Assembly: GCA_900753975.1 (NCBI GenBank) | Contig: CAAEBC010000055.1 | Coordinates: 1-58,293, forward strand | Length of the DNA stretch: 58,293 bases | DNA from: Clostridia bacterium | GTDB taxonomy: Bacteria; Bacillota; Clostridia; TANB77; UBA1234 | Direction: 5' to 3' | Part shown: piece after piece, positions 42,736 to 51,769 of the stretch | Layout: every line of letters starts with the position of its first letter | Numbering within the stretch: the stretch's first letter is position 1 | Translations under genes and position numbers: made by a program | The notes under the pieces: generated by a model | Database searches by the model: none | Seen by the model: the letters and a program-made list of their open reading frames with translations, nothing else | Told to the model about the DNA's origin: nothing

Positions 42736-45165
42736 TTATAAAATGTCCTCTGAAATTATCTTAGCGATACCAACAACTTTTCCACCATCGTTAGTTCTCA
42801 TCAAAGTAACACCTTGAGTTGATCTACCTAGTACACTAATATTCATAACTTCTAATCTAATAATTACTCCCTTATCTGTAATTAGCATCACATCGTCATT
42901 ATCGTCAACAACTTGGATGCCTACAACCTTACCTGTTTTTGGAGTTGTCTTATAAGTAATTACACCTTTACCTGCTCTAATTTGTACTCTGTACTCCTCA
43001 AGCTCAGTTCTCTTACCAAAACCATTTTCAGTTATAGCTAACAAGTATGCCTTTTCATTATAAATAGGTTCCATACCTACTACAAAATCGCCTTCAGAAA
43101 CTCTAATACCAATTACACCTTGAGATACTCTTCCTACAGGTTTTACATCACTTTCAGCAAAAGTAATTGACATACCTTCATGAGTTACCATTACGACATT
43201 TCTCTCGCCATCAGTTAATCTTACATCAATTAATTCATCGCCATCTTTCAAAGAGATTGCTTGTAGTCCAGTCTTTCTAGCACTATTGTACTCTAACAAT
43301 TTTGTCTTCTTGATAATACCACCACGTGTAGCCATAAGTAAATATTGACCCTCTACAAACTCTTTTATAGGAATAACAGCAGTAACCTTTTCATCTCCAT
43401 CTAATTGTAGTAAGTTTACAATAGCTGTGCCTTTAGCGGTTCTGCCAGCTTCTGGCACTTCATATCCTTTTAATCTATATACTTTACCTTTATTAGTAAA
43501 GAACATCAAAGTATCATGAGTAGAAGTAACAAATAATTGTTTTACGAAGTCTTCCTCTCTAGTTTGAATTCCTGTTATACCTTTTCCACCTCTTCTTTGA
43601 GCTTTATATGTATCAACAGGCATTCTCTTAATATATCCAAAACGTGTCATTGCAACAACAACACTTTCTTCTTTTATCAAGTCTTCGTTTGTCATTTCTC
43701 CTTCTGCAGCTATTATTTGAGTTCTTCTTTCATCTCCATATTTAGCTTTCATTTCAAGCAATTCATCTCTTATAATATCACAAACCAATTTTTCACTAGC
43801 TAAAATTGCTCTATATCTTTCAATTTGTTCCATAAGTTGCTTATACTCTTCTTCAATTTTTTCTCTTTGTAATCCAGATAAAGTTCTAAGTTTCATTTCC
43901 AAAATGGCATTTGCTTGGATTTCAGTTAACTTAAATCTCTTCATAAGTCTTTCAGCAGCATCATCATAAGCAGCTCTAATGATAGCTATAACTTCATCAA
44001 TATAATCAAGTGCAATTCTTAATCCTTCTAAAATATGAGCTCTTGCTAAAGCTTTGTCCAAATCAAATTTTGTTCTTCTAACAATAACTTCTTTTCTGTG
44101 CTCAATATAGCATTCAAGCATTTGCCTTAAAGTCAAGATCTTTGGCTCGCCTTTTACAAGTGCAAGCATGATAGCTCCAAAAGTATCTTGTAATTGAGTA
44201 TTTTTCAAAAGCTGATTTAAAACAATCTTAGGATTTGCATCCTTCTTAAGTTCAATAACAATTCTCATACCCTCTCTGTCCGATTCATCTCTCAAATCAG
44301 ATATTCCGTCTAAACGTTTGTCACGAACCAAATCAGCAATATTTTCAATAAGTCTTGCTTTATTTACTTGATAAGGAAGTTCAGTAACAACAATTCTATA
44401 TCTACCATTACCATGCTCTTCAATTTCTGTCTTAGCTCTTACAATAATCTTGCCTCTACCCGTTGTATAACAGCTTCGTATACCTTCTTTACCAACAATA
44501 ATTCCTCCAGTAGGAAAATCAGGTCCCTTAATTTCAGTCATCAAATCCTCATCAGTAACATTATCTTCTTCAACTAATCTAATAATCGCATTAATAACTT
44601 CTGTTAAATTATGTGATGGTATGTTAGTAGCCATACCTACAGCAATACCAGAAGAACCATTAACTAATAAATTTGGGATCTTAGCAGGTAAAACAGTTGG
44701 CTCTTGCAACTTTTCATCATAGTTAGGCATAAAATCAACTGTATTCTTTTCAATATCATCAAGCATTTCCACAGCAATCTTTGGCATTTTAGCTTCTGTG
44801 TACCTCATAGCAGCTGCACTATCGCCGTCGACACTACCAAAGTTACCATTACCATTTACCATCATGTATCTTAAAGAAAAGTTTTGCGCCATTCTTACCA
44901 AAGCATCATAAATAGACGCATCACCATGAGGATGGTATTTACCCATAACCTCTCCGACAATATAAGCAGATTTTCTGAAAGGCTTCTCTGGTGTAAGACC
45001 AAGACCATTCATAGAATACAAAATTCTTCTGTGAACTGGTTTTAAACCATCTCTAACATCAGGAAGTGCTCTTGAAACAATTACGCTCATAGCATAATCT
45101 ATATAAGACTTTTTCATTTCTTTTTCGATGTCTACTCGAATAATTTTTTTTGCATTTTCTTCCAT
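42736..45165 (-). CDS. gyrA: DNA gyrase subunit A
   Basis: An 809-residue type II topoisomerase subunit. The N-terminal winged helix carries the catalytic Tyr122 (RYTEAK). The quinolone region reads HPHGDASIYD at 78-87. The C-terminal pinwheel has six repeats and the GyrA box QRRGGKG near residue 535, which marks gyrase rather than topoisomerase IV. Position 83 is Ala where Escherichia coli has Ser, with Ser at 84 and Asp at 87. It starts with ATG after AGGAGAT. gyrB is not in the window. Confidence 0.97.
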   Translation of the reverse strand: MEENAKKIIRVDIEKEMKKSYIDYAMSVIVSRALPDVRDGLKPVHRRILYSMNGLGLTPEKPFRKSAYIVGEVMGKYHPHGDASIYDALVRMAQNFSLRYMMVNGNGNFGSVDGDSAAAMRYTEAKMPKIAVEMLDDIEKNTVDFMPNYDEKLQEPTVLPAKIPNLLVNGSSGIAVGMATNIPSHNLTEVINAIIRLVEEDNVTDEDLMTEIKGPDFPTGGIIVGKEGIRSCYTTGRGKIIVRAKTEIEEHGNGRYRIVVTELPYQVNKARLIENIADLVRDKRLDGISDLRDESDREGMRIVIELKKDANPKIVLNQLLKNTQLQDTFGAIMLALVKGEPKILTLRQMLECYIEHRKEVIVRRTKFDLDKALARAHILEGLRIALDYIDEVIAIIRAAYDDAAERLMKRFKLTEIQANAILEMKLRTLSGLQREKIEEEYKQLMEQIERYRAILASEKLVCDIIRDELLEMKAKYGDERRTQIIAAEGEMTNEDLIKEESVVVAMTRFGYIKRMPVDTYKAQRRGGKGITGIQTREEDFVKQLFVTSTHDTLMFFTNKGKVYRLKGYEVPEAGRTAKGTAIVNLLQLDGDEKVTAVIPIKEFVEGQYLLMATRGGIIKKTKLLEYNSARKTGLQAISLKDGDELIDVRLTDGERNVVMVTHEGMSITFAESDVKPVGRVSQGVIGIRVSEGDFVVGMEPIYNEKAYLLAITENGFGKRTELEEYRVQIRAGKGVITYKTTPKTGKVVGIQVVDDNDDVMLITDKGVIIRLEVMNISVLGRSTQGVTLMRTNDGGKVVGIAKIISEDIL

Positions 45166-45326
45166 TTTTATATCTCCTATTCCTCTACTTACAAAACACC
45201 TTTTTTATGTTATTTAATGTCACAAAATTTATCTAAATAAAATAAAAAATAATTAAAATTATGACATTATAAATTTATATATATAAATCTTGAAATAATA
45301 TAAAAAAAGCCATTTCGTACACTAAA

Positions 45327-45355
45327 ATTATACTAAACTGCCTCACAAAAAGCAA
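45327..45355 (-). promoter_or_regulatory. promoter of gyrA
   Basis: TTGCTT (45350-45355), 17-bp spacer and TATAAT (45327-45332) on the minus strand. The leader is about 155 nt. The 316-bp gap 45166-45481 otherwise holds AT-rich DNA and the plus-strand promoter at 45420. Confidence 0.75.
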
Positions 45356-45419
45356 GGAAAAATACCACAAAAACAACAAAAACCTATATTTCTAGTGTTT
45401 CTCTTTTGAAATCAGCCAG

Positions 45420-45448
45420 TTGACTTTTTATGTAAAGCATAGTATAAT
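45420..45448 (+). promoter_or_regulatory. promoter of small membrane protein gene
   Basis: TTGACT (45420-45425), 17-bp spacer and TATAAT (45443-45448), very similar in its left part to the antisense-RNA promoters at 23924 and 52459. Confidence 0.78.
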
Positions 45449-45481
45449 AATTATGTAATCTTTTGAAAGGAAGTTATAATT

Positions 45482-45679
45482 ATGGAACCAAAAATTGTTG
45501 AAAATAATAAAGAAAAGTCACTTGTAAAAAAAGGGGAAACCTCTTTGAAAAATACAGACAAAAACACATATATTATAAAGCCAATACTACAAACAACAGT
45601 AGGGGTGATCTTCTATATAGCCTCATTTGTAGTGTCAGTAGCAATTGGCTATACATTCATATTCTCAGTTTTTAACTAA
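45482..45679 (+). CDS. small single-helix membrane protein
   Basis: A 65-residue protein with a charged N-terminal half (about 1-33, rich in Lys, Glu, Asn) and one membrane helix (about 38-62) ending FIFSVFN. The ribosome binding site AAAGGAAG is 8 bases before the ATG and a consensus-like promoter precedes it, so it is probably expressed. It ends in a 4-bp overlap with the convergent gene at 45676. No family recognised. It may be an accessory part of the secretion block. Confidence 0.72.
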   Translation: MEPKIVENNKEKSLVKKGETSLKNTDKNTYIIKPILQTTVGVIFYIASFVVSVAIGYTFIFSVFN

Positions 45680-46365
45680 GCAAGCTTTGCACAAAGTTCG
45701 CGCTCTATAGAACTAAGTTCTGTAGAGCCTTTGTTTTTCATAAGCTCATATCTATTGATAATCTCCTTACCCCTATCAATAGTACTAGAAATAAGCGATA
45801 TTTTGTCCAAATCTTTTGAAATAGCATTAACATACTTTTTCATATCCTTTTCGTTATTGTTAGAAAAAGCCTTTTCAAACTCATCGCATTTCTTATTAAT
45901 TCGTGAAAGCGTATTCTTATTTTTAGTCATAACCTTTTGCAATTCATCATCAAAAGTATCACCAAGTATTAAATCAATTCCCTCACGTACAATACTTTTA
46001 ACTCCTGTCGGAATTCCTTTTATACTATCAACCCCAATATTAAGTGCACTTTTTAATCCAGACTTTAAATTACTATCTCTTATGGCTTTACCCAAATTTC
46101 TAAAATTATCAAAAGTTCTAGCTTTCATCCCTATCGTATTTTTAAGTACAGCTTTAAGTGCTGTGTTAATAGTGTCAGATATTAAACTCTTCGTCTTTTC
46201 ATTACTAAAACCGTCCTTAATTTTAGTAATCATATTATCTTTCAAGTCCATCTTCATTAAACCAGTATTAATCGCATTATCTAAACTTTCATTTACAGTA
46301 GTACTAGCATTTCTAAGTTCTGTACTAACCTCCAATTTATTATCCCTATTTAAACTTAACTCCAT
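45676..46365 (-). CDS. unknown helical protein at end of secretion operon
   Basis: A 229-residue protein, not recognised. It is almost entirely amphipathic helix, with no signal peptide and no clear membrane segment. A repeated pattern of Ile/Leu, Asn/Lys and Gly includes NIGVDSIKGIPTGVKSIVREG. It is the last gene downstream of VirB4, CpaE, CpaF and TadB-like genes, 46 bp after the last of them. AAAGGAG is about 28 bases before the ATG, with a GCGTAA/TTACGC hairpin in between. Being the only non-machine protein of the block, it could be a secreted substrate or a pilus accessory (speculation). Confidence 0.68.
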   Translation of the reverse strand: MELSLNRDNKLEVSTELRNASTTVNESLDNAINTGLMKMDLKDNMITKIKDGFSNEKTKSLISDTINTALKAVLKNTIGMKARTFDNFRNLGKAIRDSNLKSGLKSALNIGVDSIKGIPTGVKSIVREGIDLILGDTFDDELQKVMTKNKNTLSRINKKCDEFEKAFSNNNEKDMKKYVNAISKDLDKISLISSTIDRGKEIINRYELMKNKGSTELSSIERELCAKLA

Positions 46366-46411
46366 ATAATTTTCGCGTAACCAAAATTACGCACTCCTTT
46401 CTTTATAAATT

Positions 46412-47350
46412 CTAATAATCAAGTTTTTTAACTCTTATTGAAATCCACACAAGTAACCACATTGAAATAAAATTCCAATACAAAATCAAATTTCCAATCA
46501 CAGATTTAGTCATTATCTTATAGTTTTCAACATTTGATTTTATAAATGACACATACACTATAATGTCTAATAAAATCAATATAAACAAAACAATTCGTGC
46601 ACTCTTCGTTTCTTCAATTCTCTTCTTTTTTTCCTCTTGTATTTCACTAATCATGATATAACTTTTATCAATCAACTCTGAAAAGTTACCACCATACAAA
46701 AAGCAATGTTCAACATTAGTAAGAAAAGATTTCATTTGTTTTACACTTACCTTTTCTTTAAAATCTTGAATTGCATTTTCTAATCTTGTACCACTCGAAA
46801 CTTGAACAAGAAACTTTTTCACATATTCTTGAAGAGGCTCTATAGTCTTAACTTCACTCATAGCAGAAATAATATCATTATTTATACGAGTATGATTTTT
46901 TAACTGCAAAAGAAAGTTTAAAAAAACTTTTTCTATTTTTTCTTCTTTATACTCTGCAATCATGCTAAGTATTAAAAAAGGTAAATAGAAAAACGGAATA
47001 GATATAATAAGTGACAACATTATAATCTTAAAAAATCCAAAAGATACTGTATATGCAAAACATACACATAATACTCCAGCAAATATTACAGAGATAGGGT
47101 TTATAAGCATATTCCTTTGCATTCCACATCGATCAATTAATATATTTACTTTTTTAAAATAATTAATTTTATTTTTAAACTTCACCTTTTTATTTTTGTC
47201 ATAATATTTTAGCAAATCACTATAATACTTTTCATTTTTCTTTTTAAAAAATTCTTTTGCATTGTCTTTTAACTTACTAATTGAAATCTTTTGAACAATA
47301 CTATACATGCAAACACCTATAAGCAAAAACAACAAACAATTTAATATCAT
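46412..47350 (-). CDS. TadB-like (type II secretion F domain) membrane protein
   Basis: A 312-residue protein with an N-terminal helix, a basic cytoplasmic region, two close central helices (about 85-130), a T2SS-F helical bundle (about 140-240) and two C-terminal helices. The bundle holds NFLLQLKNHTRINNDIISAM and later LFVQVSSGTRLENAI-like wording (KKFLVQVSSGTRLENAIQDF), typical of TadB/TadC. It is the pilus assembly platform. It overlaps the CpaF gene by 4 bp (ATGA). Only one such gene is present where Tad systems usually have two, TadB and TadC. Confidence 0.8.
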   Translation of the reverse strand: MILNCLLFLLIGVCMYSIVQKISISKLKDNAKEFFKKKNEKYYSDLLKYYDKNKKVKFKNKINYFKKVNILIDRCGMQRNMLINPISVIFAGVLCVCFAYTVSFGFFKIIMLSLIISIPFFYLPFLILSMIAEYKEEKIEKVFLNFLLQLKNHTRINNDIISAMSEVKTIEPLQEYVKKFLVQVSSGTRLENAIQDFKEKVSVKQMKSFLTNVEHCFLYGGNFSELIDKSYIMISEIQEEKKKRIEETKSARIVLFILILLDIIVYVSFIKSNVENYKIMTKSVIGNLILYWNFISMWLLVWISIRVKKLDY

Positions 47351-48633
47351 AATAAAACCCTTTCTATCTCTGTAGTAGATAACTCTACCTTTTCTTTTAC
47401 TTTATTTATTGCATCATTTACTTTTTCAAAATGTCCTATTGATTTTCCATTTTCATATCTATCTACTTTAAATTCAAACAAAATGTTATATCTCACATCT
47501 TGAATTTCTTCATCATATATAACTTCGGCTATTTCATGTATCTTAAAATTTTTCATAAATATGACAACATCCACAGACATAGCTAAAAGCTTTCTCAAAT
47601 ATTTATCTGTATAACTTTGTGCACTAATATCACGTTTCATAAGAGTAACCAACCTATCAAGAGTATTTTTACTACTATCTGAGTGAACAGTAGCATAACC
47701 TCTGTGTCCCGTAGAAACTGCATCGAAAAACACCATTGCTTCTTCACCTTTTAATTCACCTATAACAACAACATCATTAGACATTACAAGCGAATGTGCG
47801 GTAAGCTTGGCAAGTGTAATGTTTTTGTCTTTATTTCTGTTATTTAAAATCTCTCTTTGAATAACATTCGGATGACTTAAGTTAAGTTCAGCTGTTTCTT
47901 CATTAGAAGTTATAGATAAGTCTTCTGGAATTCTATTTATTAAATTACGCATTAAAGTCGTTTTACCACTTCCACCTTTACCGCTAATAATAATATTGCA
48001 TCCGGAAATAATTGATTTAACAAGAAATTTATAAATATCTAAGTCAAACATTTCAATATCAGTCATAAAAAGTTCTTCAAGCGTTTGATTAAGATTTGGT
48101 CTATGTATACGAATTACTAAATTAGGCGAAGAAACATTCACAGGCTCGATTCCAGCTTCTATACGCAAATTATTTTTTCTATCACTAACAACAACTATCG
48201 GTTCTTCATTTGTAATCTTTCCATGATTTTTCAAAATACAATAACGCACAAAATTTGTATAATCCTCTTTCGAATTAAAGGACTCTTTTATTCTCTCCCA
48301 ATTTCCTTTTCTCTTTACAAATACTCTATCAAAGCTAGTTACTCTAATATCAGAAACATCAGCATCATCAATATATTTTTGCAAAATATAATAGCCAAAA
48401 ATTCTATCCAAAATATTTTTAATAGTAGATTCTGTATTCATATTTGCATACTCTTTATACACCTTCTCGCGTATAATATTTTCAACAATATTTCTATTAA
48501 TATCAATGTCACTTAAATAATCAGAATAGTTATTAATTAGGAAACTAATTATCTCACCAATAACCTTATCTTTATTCACTTCTAAATTAGGCTCTACATT
48601 ATTTGCCTCACTTTTTAAAGGATTAATTAACAC
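47347..48633 (-). CDS. CpaF/TadA (VirB11-like) secretion ATPase
   Basis: A 428-residue hexameric traffic ATPase. The N-terminal domain (about 25-200) includes DDADVSDIRVTS. The motor has Walker A GKGGSGKT (218-225), the Asp box SNEETAELNL, Walker B VVVIGELKGEEA and the His box GHRGYATVHSD. It powers Tad pilus assembly and belongs to the VirB11/GspE superfamily. The GTG at 48633 overlaps the end of the CpaE-like gene. It is coupled to TadB. Confidence 0.92.
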   Translation of the reverse strand: MLINPLKSEANNVEPNLEVNKDKVIGEIISFLINNYSDYLSDIDINRNIVENIIREKVYKEYANMNTESTIKNILDRIFGYYILQKYIDDADVSDIRVTSFDRVFVKRKGNWERIKESFNSKEDYTNFVRYCILKNHGKITNEEPIVVVSDRKNNLRIEAGIEPVNVSSPNLVIRIHRPNLNQTLEELFMTDIEMFDLDIYKFLVKSIISGCNIIISGKGGSGKTTLMRNLINRIPEDLSITSNEETAELNLSHPNVIQREILNNRNKDKNITLAKLTAHSLVMSNDVVVIGELKGEEAMVFFDAVSTGHRGYATVHSDSSKNTLDRLVTLMKRDISAQSYTDKYLRKLLAMSVDVVIFMKNFKIHEIAEVIYDEEIQDVRYNILFEFKVDRYENGKSIGHFEKVNDAINKVKEKVELSTTEIERVLL

Positions 48634-49957
48634 TTGTAATCACTTCTCTTTCTAACTTATTATCAGTCGCAAAAAAATTCTTTTTAATATCAAGCAATTT
48701 TTCAATAATATTTTTCTTAGGCACGTAATTTATATTCATCAAAATATTCCCATAAGAATTAGCATTTGACTCTTCATTAAACTTTATTTCACCAACAATT
48801 TTCATTCCATCCATAGCCTCTACTATAACTTCATCTTCAATGCTTGTTTTAGATTTTTTATTAACAATAATCTCAATCTTTTGTTTCCAAACTCCCCAAG
48901 TTTTAGTAATAATGTTGATAAACTGATTCATCTTTTTTAGTGAAAGAAAATTACTTTCTGTAATGAACAAAATCCTTGTTGCCATGCTTAAAGCCCATTT
49001 TGTAGAATCTAAAAACATATTGCTACTCGTATCAATAATAATAAAATCATATTTTTCCTTTGCACATCTTAATAGCTCGTTATAGCAATCGCTATTAAGC
49101 ACATTTTGACAGTAATGTAATGATGTATTACCAGTTAAAACATCAAATCCTCCAACATTTACAACAAGTTCATCAAAGACATTTGAATTAAATCTATTCT
49201 TCATAATTAATTCCGAAACGTAATTTATTCCAGATTTTTTATCTGCATCTAAACAAATTTCAATGTTTTTTGGCACTTTATCAATTTGCAAAATTTCATC
49301 AATGTTACCATTTAAAGTATCCAAATCTATAAGTAAAATTTTAGAAGCACTTTTTTCAGATAAGACCTTGCAAAAATTTACAGCAAAAGTTGATTTGCCA
49401 GCACCAGGTATTCCGCTTATTGCAATAACTTCTTGCTTTTGTACCATTTTTTCTAAAACTACTGGAACATCTTTTTCAGCTTTTTCTTTTTTTTCAAAAT
49501 CACTAACCTTTTTGGGGTTGCTTTTTTGAAGTTCTATAACATTATCAGTAACATTATATTTTTCTATATCTTCGCTTATCATTTCATATTTCTTTATAAT
49601 AGGATCTTCTCTATCAATCGCATCAACAATATCTTGCACTTCAACACTACTATCTAAAAAAATATCCAAGACATTACTCTTTTCCAAAACTTTTCTTAAA
49701 GCATTATCAATCTCATCAATAACAATAATAATTCTAGCAGAAGAATTTTCTTTTCTTATTTTCGAAACAAACTCCTCTAAATCCCATTGACCTTGCAAAA
49801 GTCCACTAATTATAATAGTATCTACCTCACATTTACTAAGACACGTTACAAGCATATCTTGACAAAACAAATCATTAGAAACCAAATCATACTTAGAATA
49901 CTTTTTTAATTCATTATTTAAAATATCATTACCCATAGCAGTAACTATTTTTTTCAT
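48623..49957 (-). CDS. CpaE/TadZ-like MinD-family ATPase
   Basis: A 444-residue protein. The N-terminal ~115 residues look like a degenerate receiver domain. A linker leads to a deviant Walker A (AISGIPGAGKSTFAVNF) of the ParA/MinD family, near residues 176-192, with LLIDLDTLNG and FIIIDTSSNMF following. TadZ/CpaE proteins place Tad pili at the cell pole. It starts with ATG after AAGGGGGA. It lies between VirB4 and CpaF, and the operon order VirB4-CpaE-CpaF-TadB is unusual. Confidence 0.87.
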   Translation of the reverse strand: MKKIVTAMGNDILNNELKKYSKYDLVSNDLFCQDMLVTCLSKCEVDTIIISGLLQGQWDLEEFVSKIRKENSSARIIIVIDEIDNALRKVLEKSNVLDIFLDSSVEVQDIVDAIDREDPIIKKYEMISEDIEKYNVTDNVIELQKSNPKKVSDFEKKEKAEKDVPVVLEKMVQKQEVIAISGIPGAGKSTFAVNFCKVLSEKSASKILLIDLDTLNGNIDEILQIDKVPKNIEICLDADKKSGINYVSELIMKNRFNSNVFDELVVNVGGFDVLTGNTSLHYCQNVLNSDCYNELLRCAKEKYDFIIIDTSSNMFLDSTKWALSMATRILFITESNFLSLKKMNQFINIITKTWGVWKQKIEIIVNKKSKTSIEDEVIVEAMDGMKIVGEIKFNEESNANSYGNILMNINYVPKKNIIEKLLDIKKNFFATDNKLEREVITSVN

Positions 49958-49979
49958 AAAAACTCCCCCTTAAAACTCA

Positions 49980-51755
49980 TTACAAATCTTCTCTATCAGT
50001 ACTAATAAATTTATGTTCATATTCCGATGCTTTAACCTTGACAAGAATATGATTTTTGCCAGCATACATAAGACACGATCCACGTTCGGCATTTAATAAT
50101 TTATAGCTTTCCATTTCAGATAAATTCAAAACTTCCTTAAGCTTTAAAATATCAGTCTCCTCAACTTGAAAAACACATTTGATAGCCGAATTATTTAAAA
50201 TACCTTTTCCATACACTCCATCTTCAAGTGCAAAAAAATCATTCACATCTTGTGTGATAGCAGTCGCTGCTCCACCATATTTTCTTATAGTTTTAAAAAT
50301 CTTAAAAACAAACATAGCAGTCATACTATTATGATTAATAAGCTTCCAAACTTCATCTAAATAAATAATCTTTTTTCTTCCTCTATTTAAGCAAATGTTA
50401 TCCCAATAAAAATCAGTAATAACAAAAAGAAGCATCGGCAGATTTTTCTCGTCAACATTATAAATATCCGAAACTATAAGTTTATTATTCAAATTCACAT
50501 TAGTATAATTATTCATAAACTTAAGCGAACCAGAAATATATGGCTTTAATAAAACAGCAAACTTTTTCATCTTTTTATCTTTTGAAATCAAATTATATAA
50601 ATCACCTAAAATCGGCATCGTTTCTGGTCCTTTAAACTTTTTATTATTTAAAAACTTGGAATCTTCACTTTTTACATATAAAGATTCATTATCAAAAGTA
50701 ATTCCCTTTTCTGCATAACATTTAATAATCTTTTCTTCCAATAAATTTTTCTCTTCATCAACTAAATCCGGAAAAATAATACTGAAAAAAGTCATTAACT
50801 TTTGAAGTTTATTTTGTAAAAAATTCTCATCACCATCAAGAGAAATTTCTCTAATATCAAAAATATTTATAACATCGCCTTTTCCAAAATTTATAAATGC
50901 ACCATCTAAAGCCTTGCAAAGCTCTACGTACTCACGATCAGGATCGATAACAAACTGAGTAATATTTAAAAGCCTATTTCTTGCAATCATAAGTTTTATA
51001 AAATAAGACTTTCCAGAACCACTAGCTCCAAACACACACATATTAGCATTTTTATACTTAGCAGTATCAAATCTATCAACCATAACAATTGAATTATTAA
51101 AAGCATTTACCCCCATCAAAACGCCTTTTTCATCACAAAAGTCATTTGATATAAATGGGTATGTACTAACTAATCCACTCGTCAAAACATTTCTTTTACT
51201 TACGTTCTTCACATCTTTAGGATTATATAAAATAGGCAAACATGCCTTAAATAAACTCTCTTCTCTAAAAAATCCTCTTCGTGTACTTAAACCACACCCT
51301 AATGCAATAGATTCAATCCTTTGCAAATTTTCTTCCAACAATTTCAAATCTTTTGCAAAAGTCAAAATATAAATATTTAAATAATACAAATCATCATTAT
51401 CAACCTGCATTTTTTTCTTTATATATTTAGCATTTTCATAACTCTCATTCATCACATCAATATCTATCTGATTTCTTGAAGACGTTTTAATATTTGCACC
51501 TGTGGCACTAATATAACTAGTAAGCTCTTTTAATGTTTCATAAGAATTCTTTTTTTCATAAAACATAGAAATCTCAAAATCAATATCAGAAGAAATAAGC
51601 CCATCTAAAAAGCCACCGTCCATCTCAGAACTATAGTTATTTACAAAAATAGAAGCTACCAAATACTCGTTAACTGTCAAATATTTAGGATTACGTGTAT
51701 CAATAAAAGTTGGACATAAATTATTTAAAGATTTTTTAGTGTTAATAAAAGCCAT
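49980..51755 (-). CDS. VirB4/TraE-type type IV secretion ATPase
   Basis: A 591-residue protein. An N-terminal VirB4-like region (about 1-225) precedes a motor with Walker A GASGSGKS (243-250), PDREYVELCKALDGAFINF, Walker B KIIYLDEVWKL (about residue 468) and ATAITQDVNDF, all VirB4/TraC hallmarks. VirB4 energises substrate transfer and pilus dynamics in type IV secretion and is not part of ordinary Tad systems. The ATG at 51755, 8 bases after AAAGGAAA, removes an apparent overlap and leaves a 14-bp gap to the upstream gene. Confidence 0.9.
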   Translation of the reverse strand: MAFINTKKSLNNLCPTFIDTRNPKYLTVNEYLVASIFVNNYSSEMDGGFLDGLISSDIDFEISMFYEKKNSYETLKELTSYISATGANIKTSSRNQIDIDVMNESYENAKYIKKKMQVDNDDLYYLNIYILTFAKDLKLLEENLQRIESIALGCGLSTRRGFFREESLFKACLPILYNPKDVKNVSKRNVLTSGLVSTYPFISNDFCDEKGVLMGVNAFNNSIVMVDRFDTAKYKNANMCVFGASGSGKSYFIKLMIARNRLLNITQFVIDPDREYVELCKALDGAFINFGKGDVINIFDIREISLDGDENFLQNKLQKLMTFFSIIFPDLVDEEKNLLEEKIIKCYAEKGITFDNESLYVKSEDSKFLNNKKFKGPETMPILGDLYNLISKDKKMKKFAVLLKPYISGSLKFMNNYTNVNLNNKLIVSDIYNVDEKNLPMLLFVITDFYWDNICLNRGRKKIIYLDEVWKLINHNSMTAMFVFKIFKTIRKYGGAATAITQDVNDFFALEDGVYGKGILNNSAIKCVFQVEETDILKLKEVLNLSEMESYKLLNAERGSCLMYAGKNHILVKVKASEYEHKFISTDREDL

Positions 51756-51769
51756 AGCAAATTTCCTTT

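Noticed and set aside
45731..46369. A 212-codon plus-strand frame opposite the helical secretion-operon gene
   Set aside because: No ribosome binding site; its hydrophobic composition mirrors the Asn/Lys-rich gene on the other strand.
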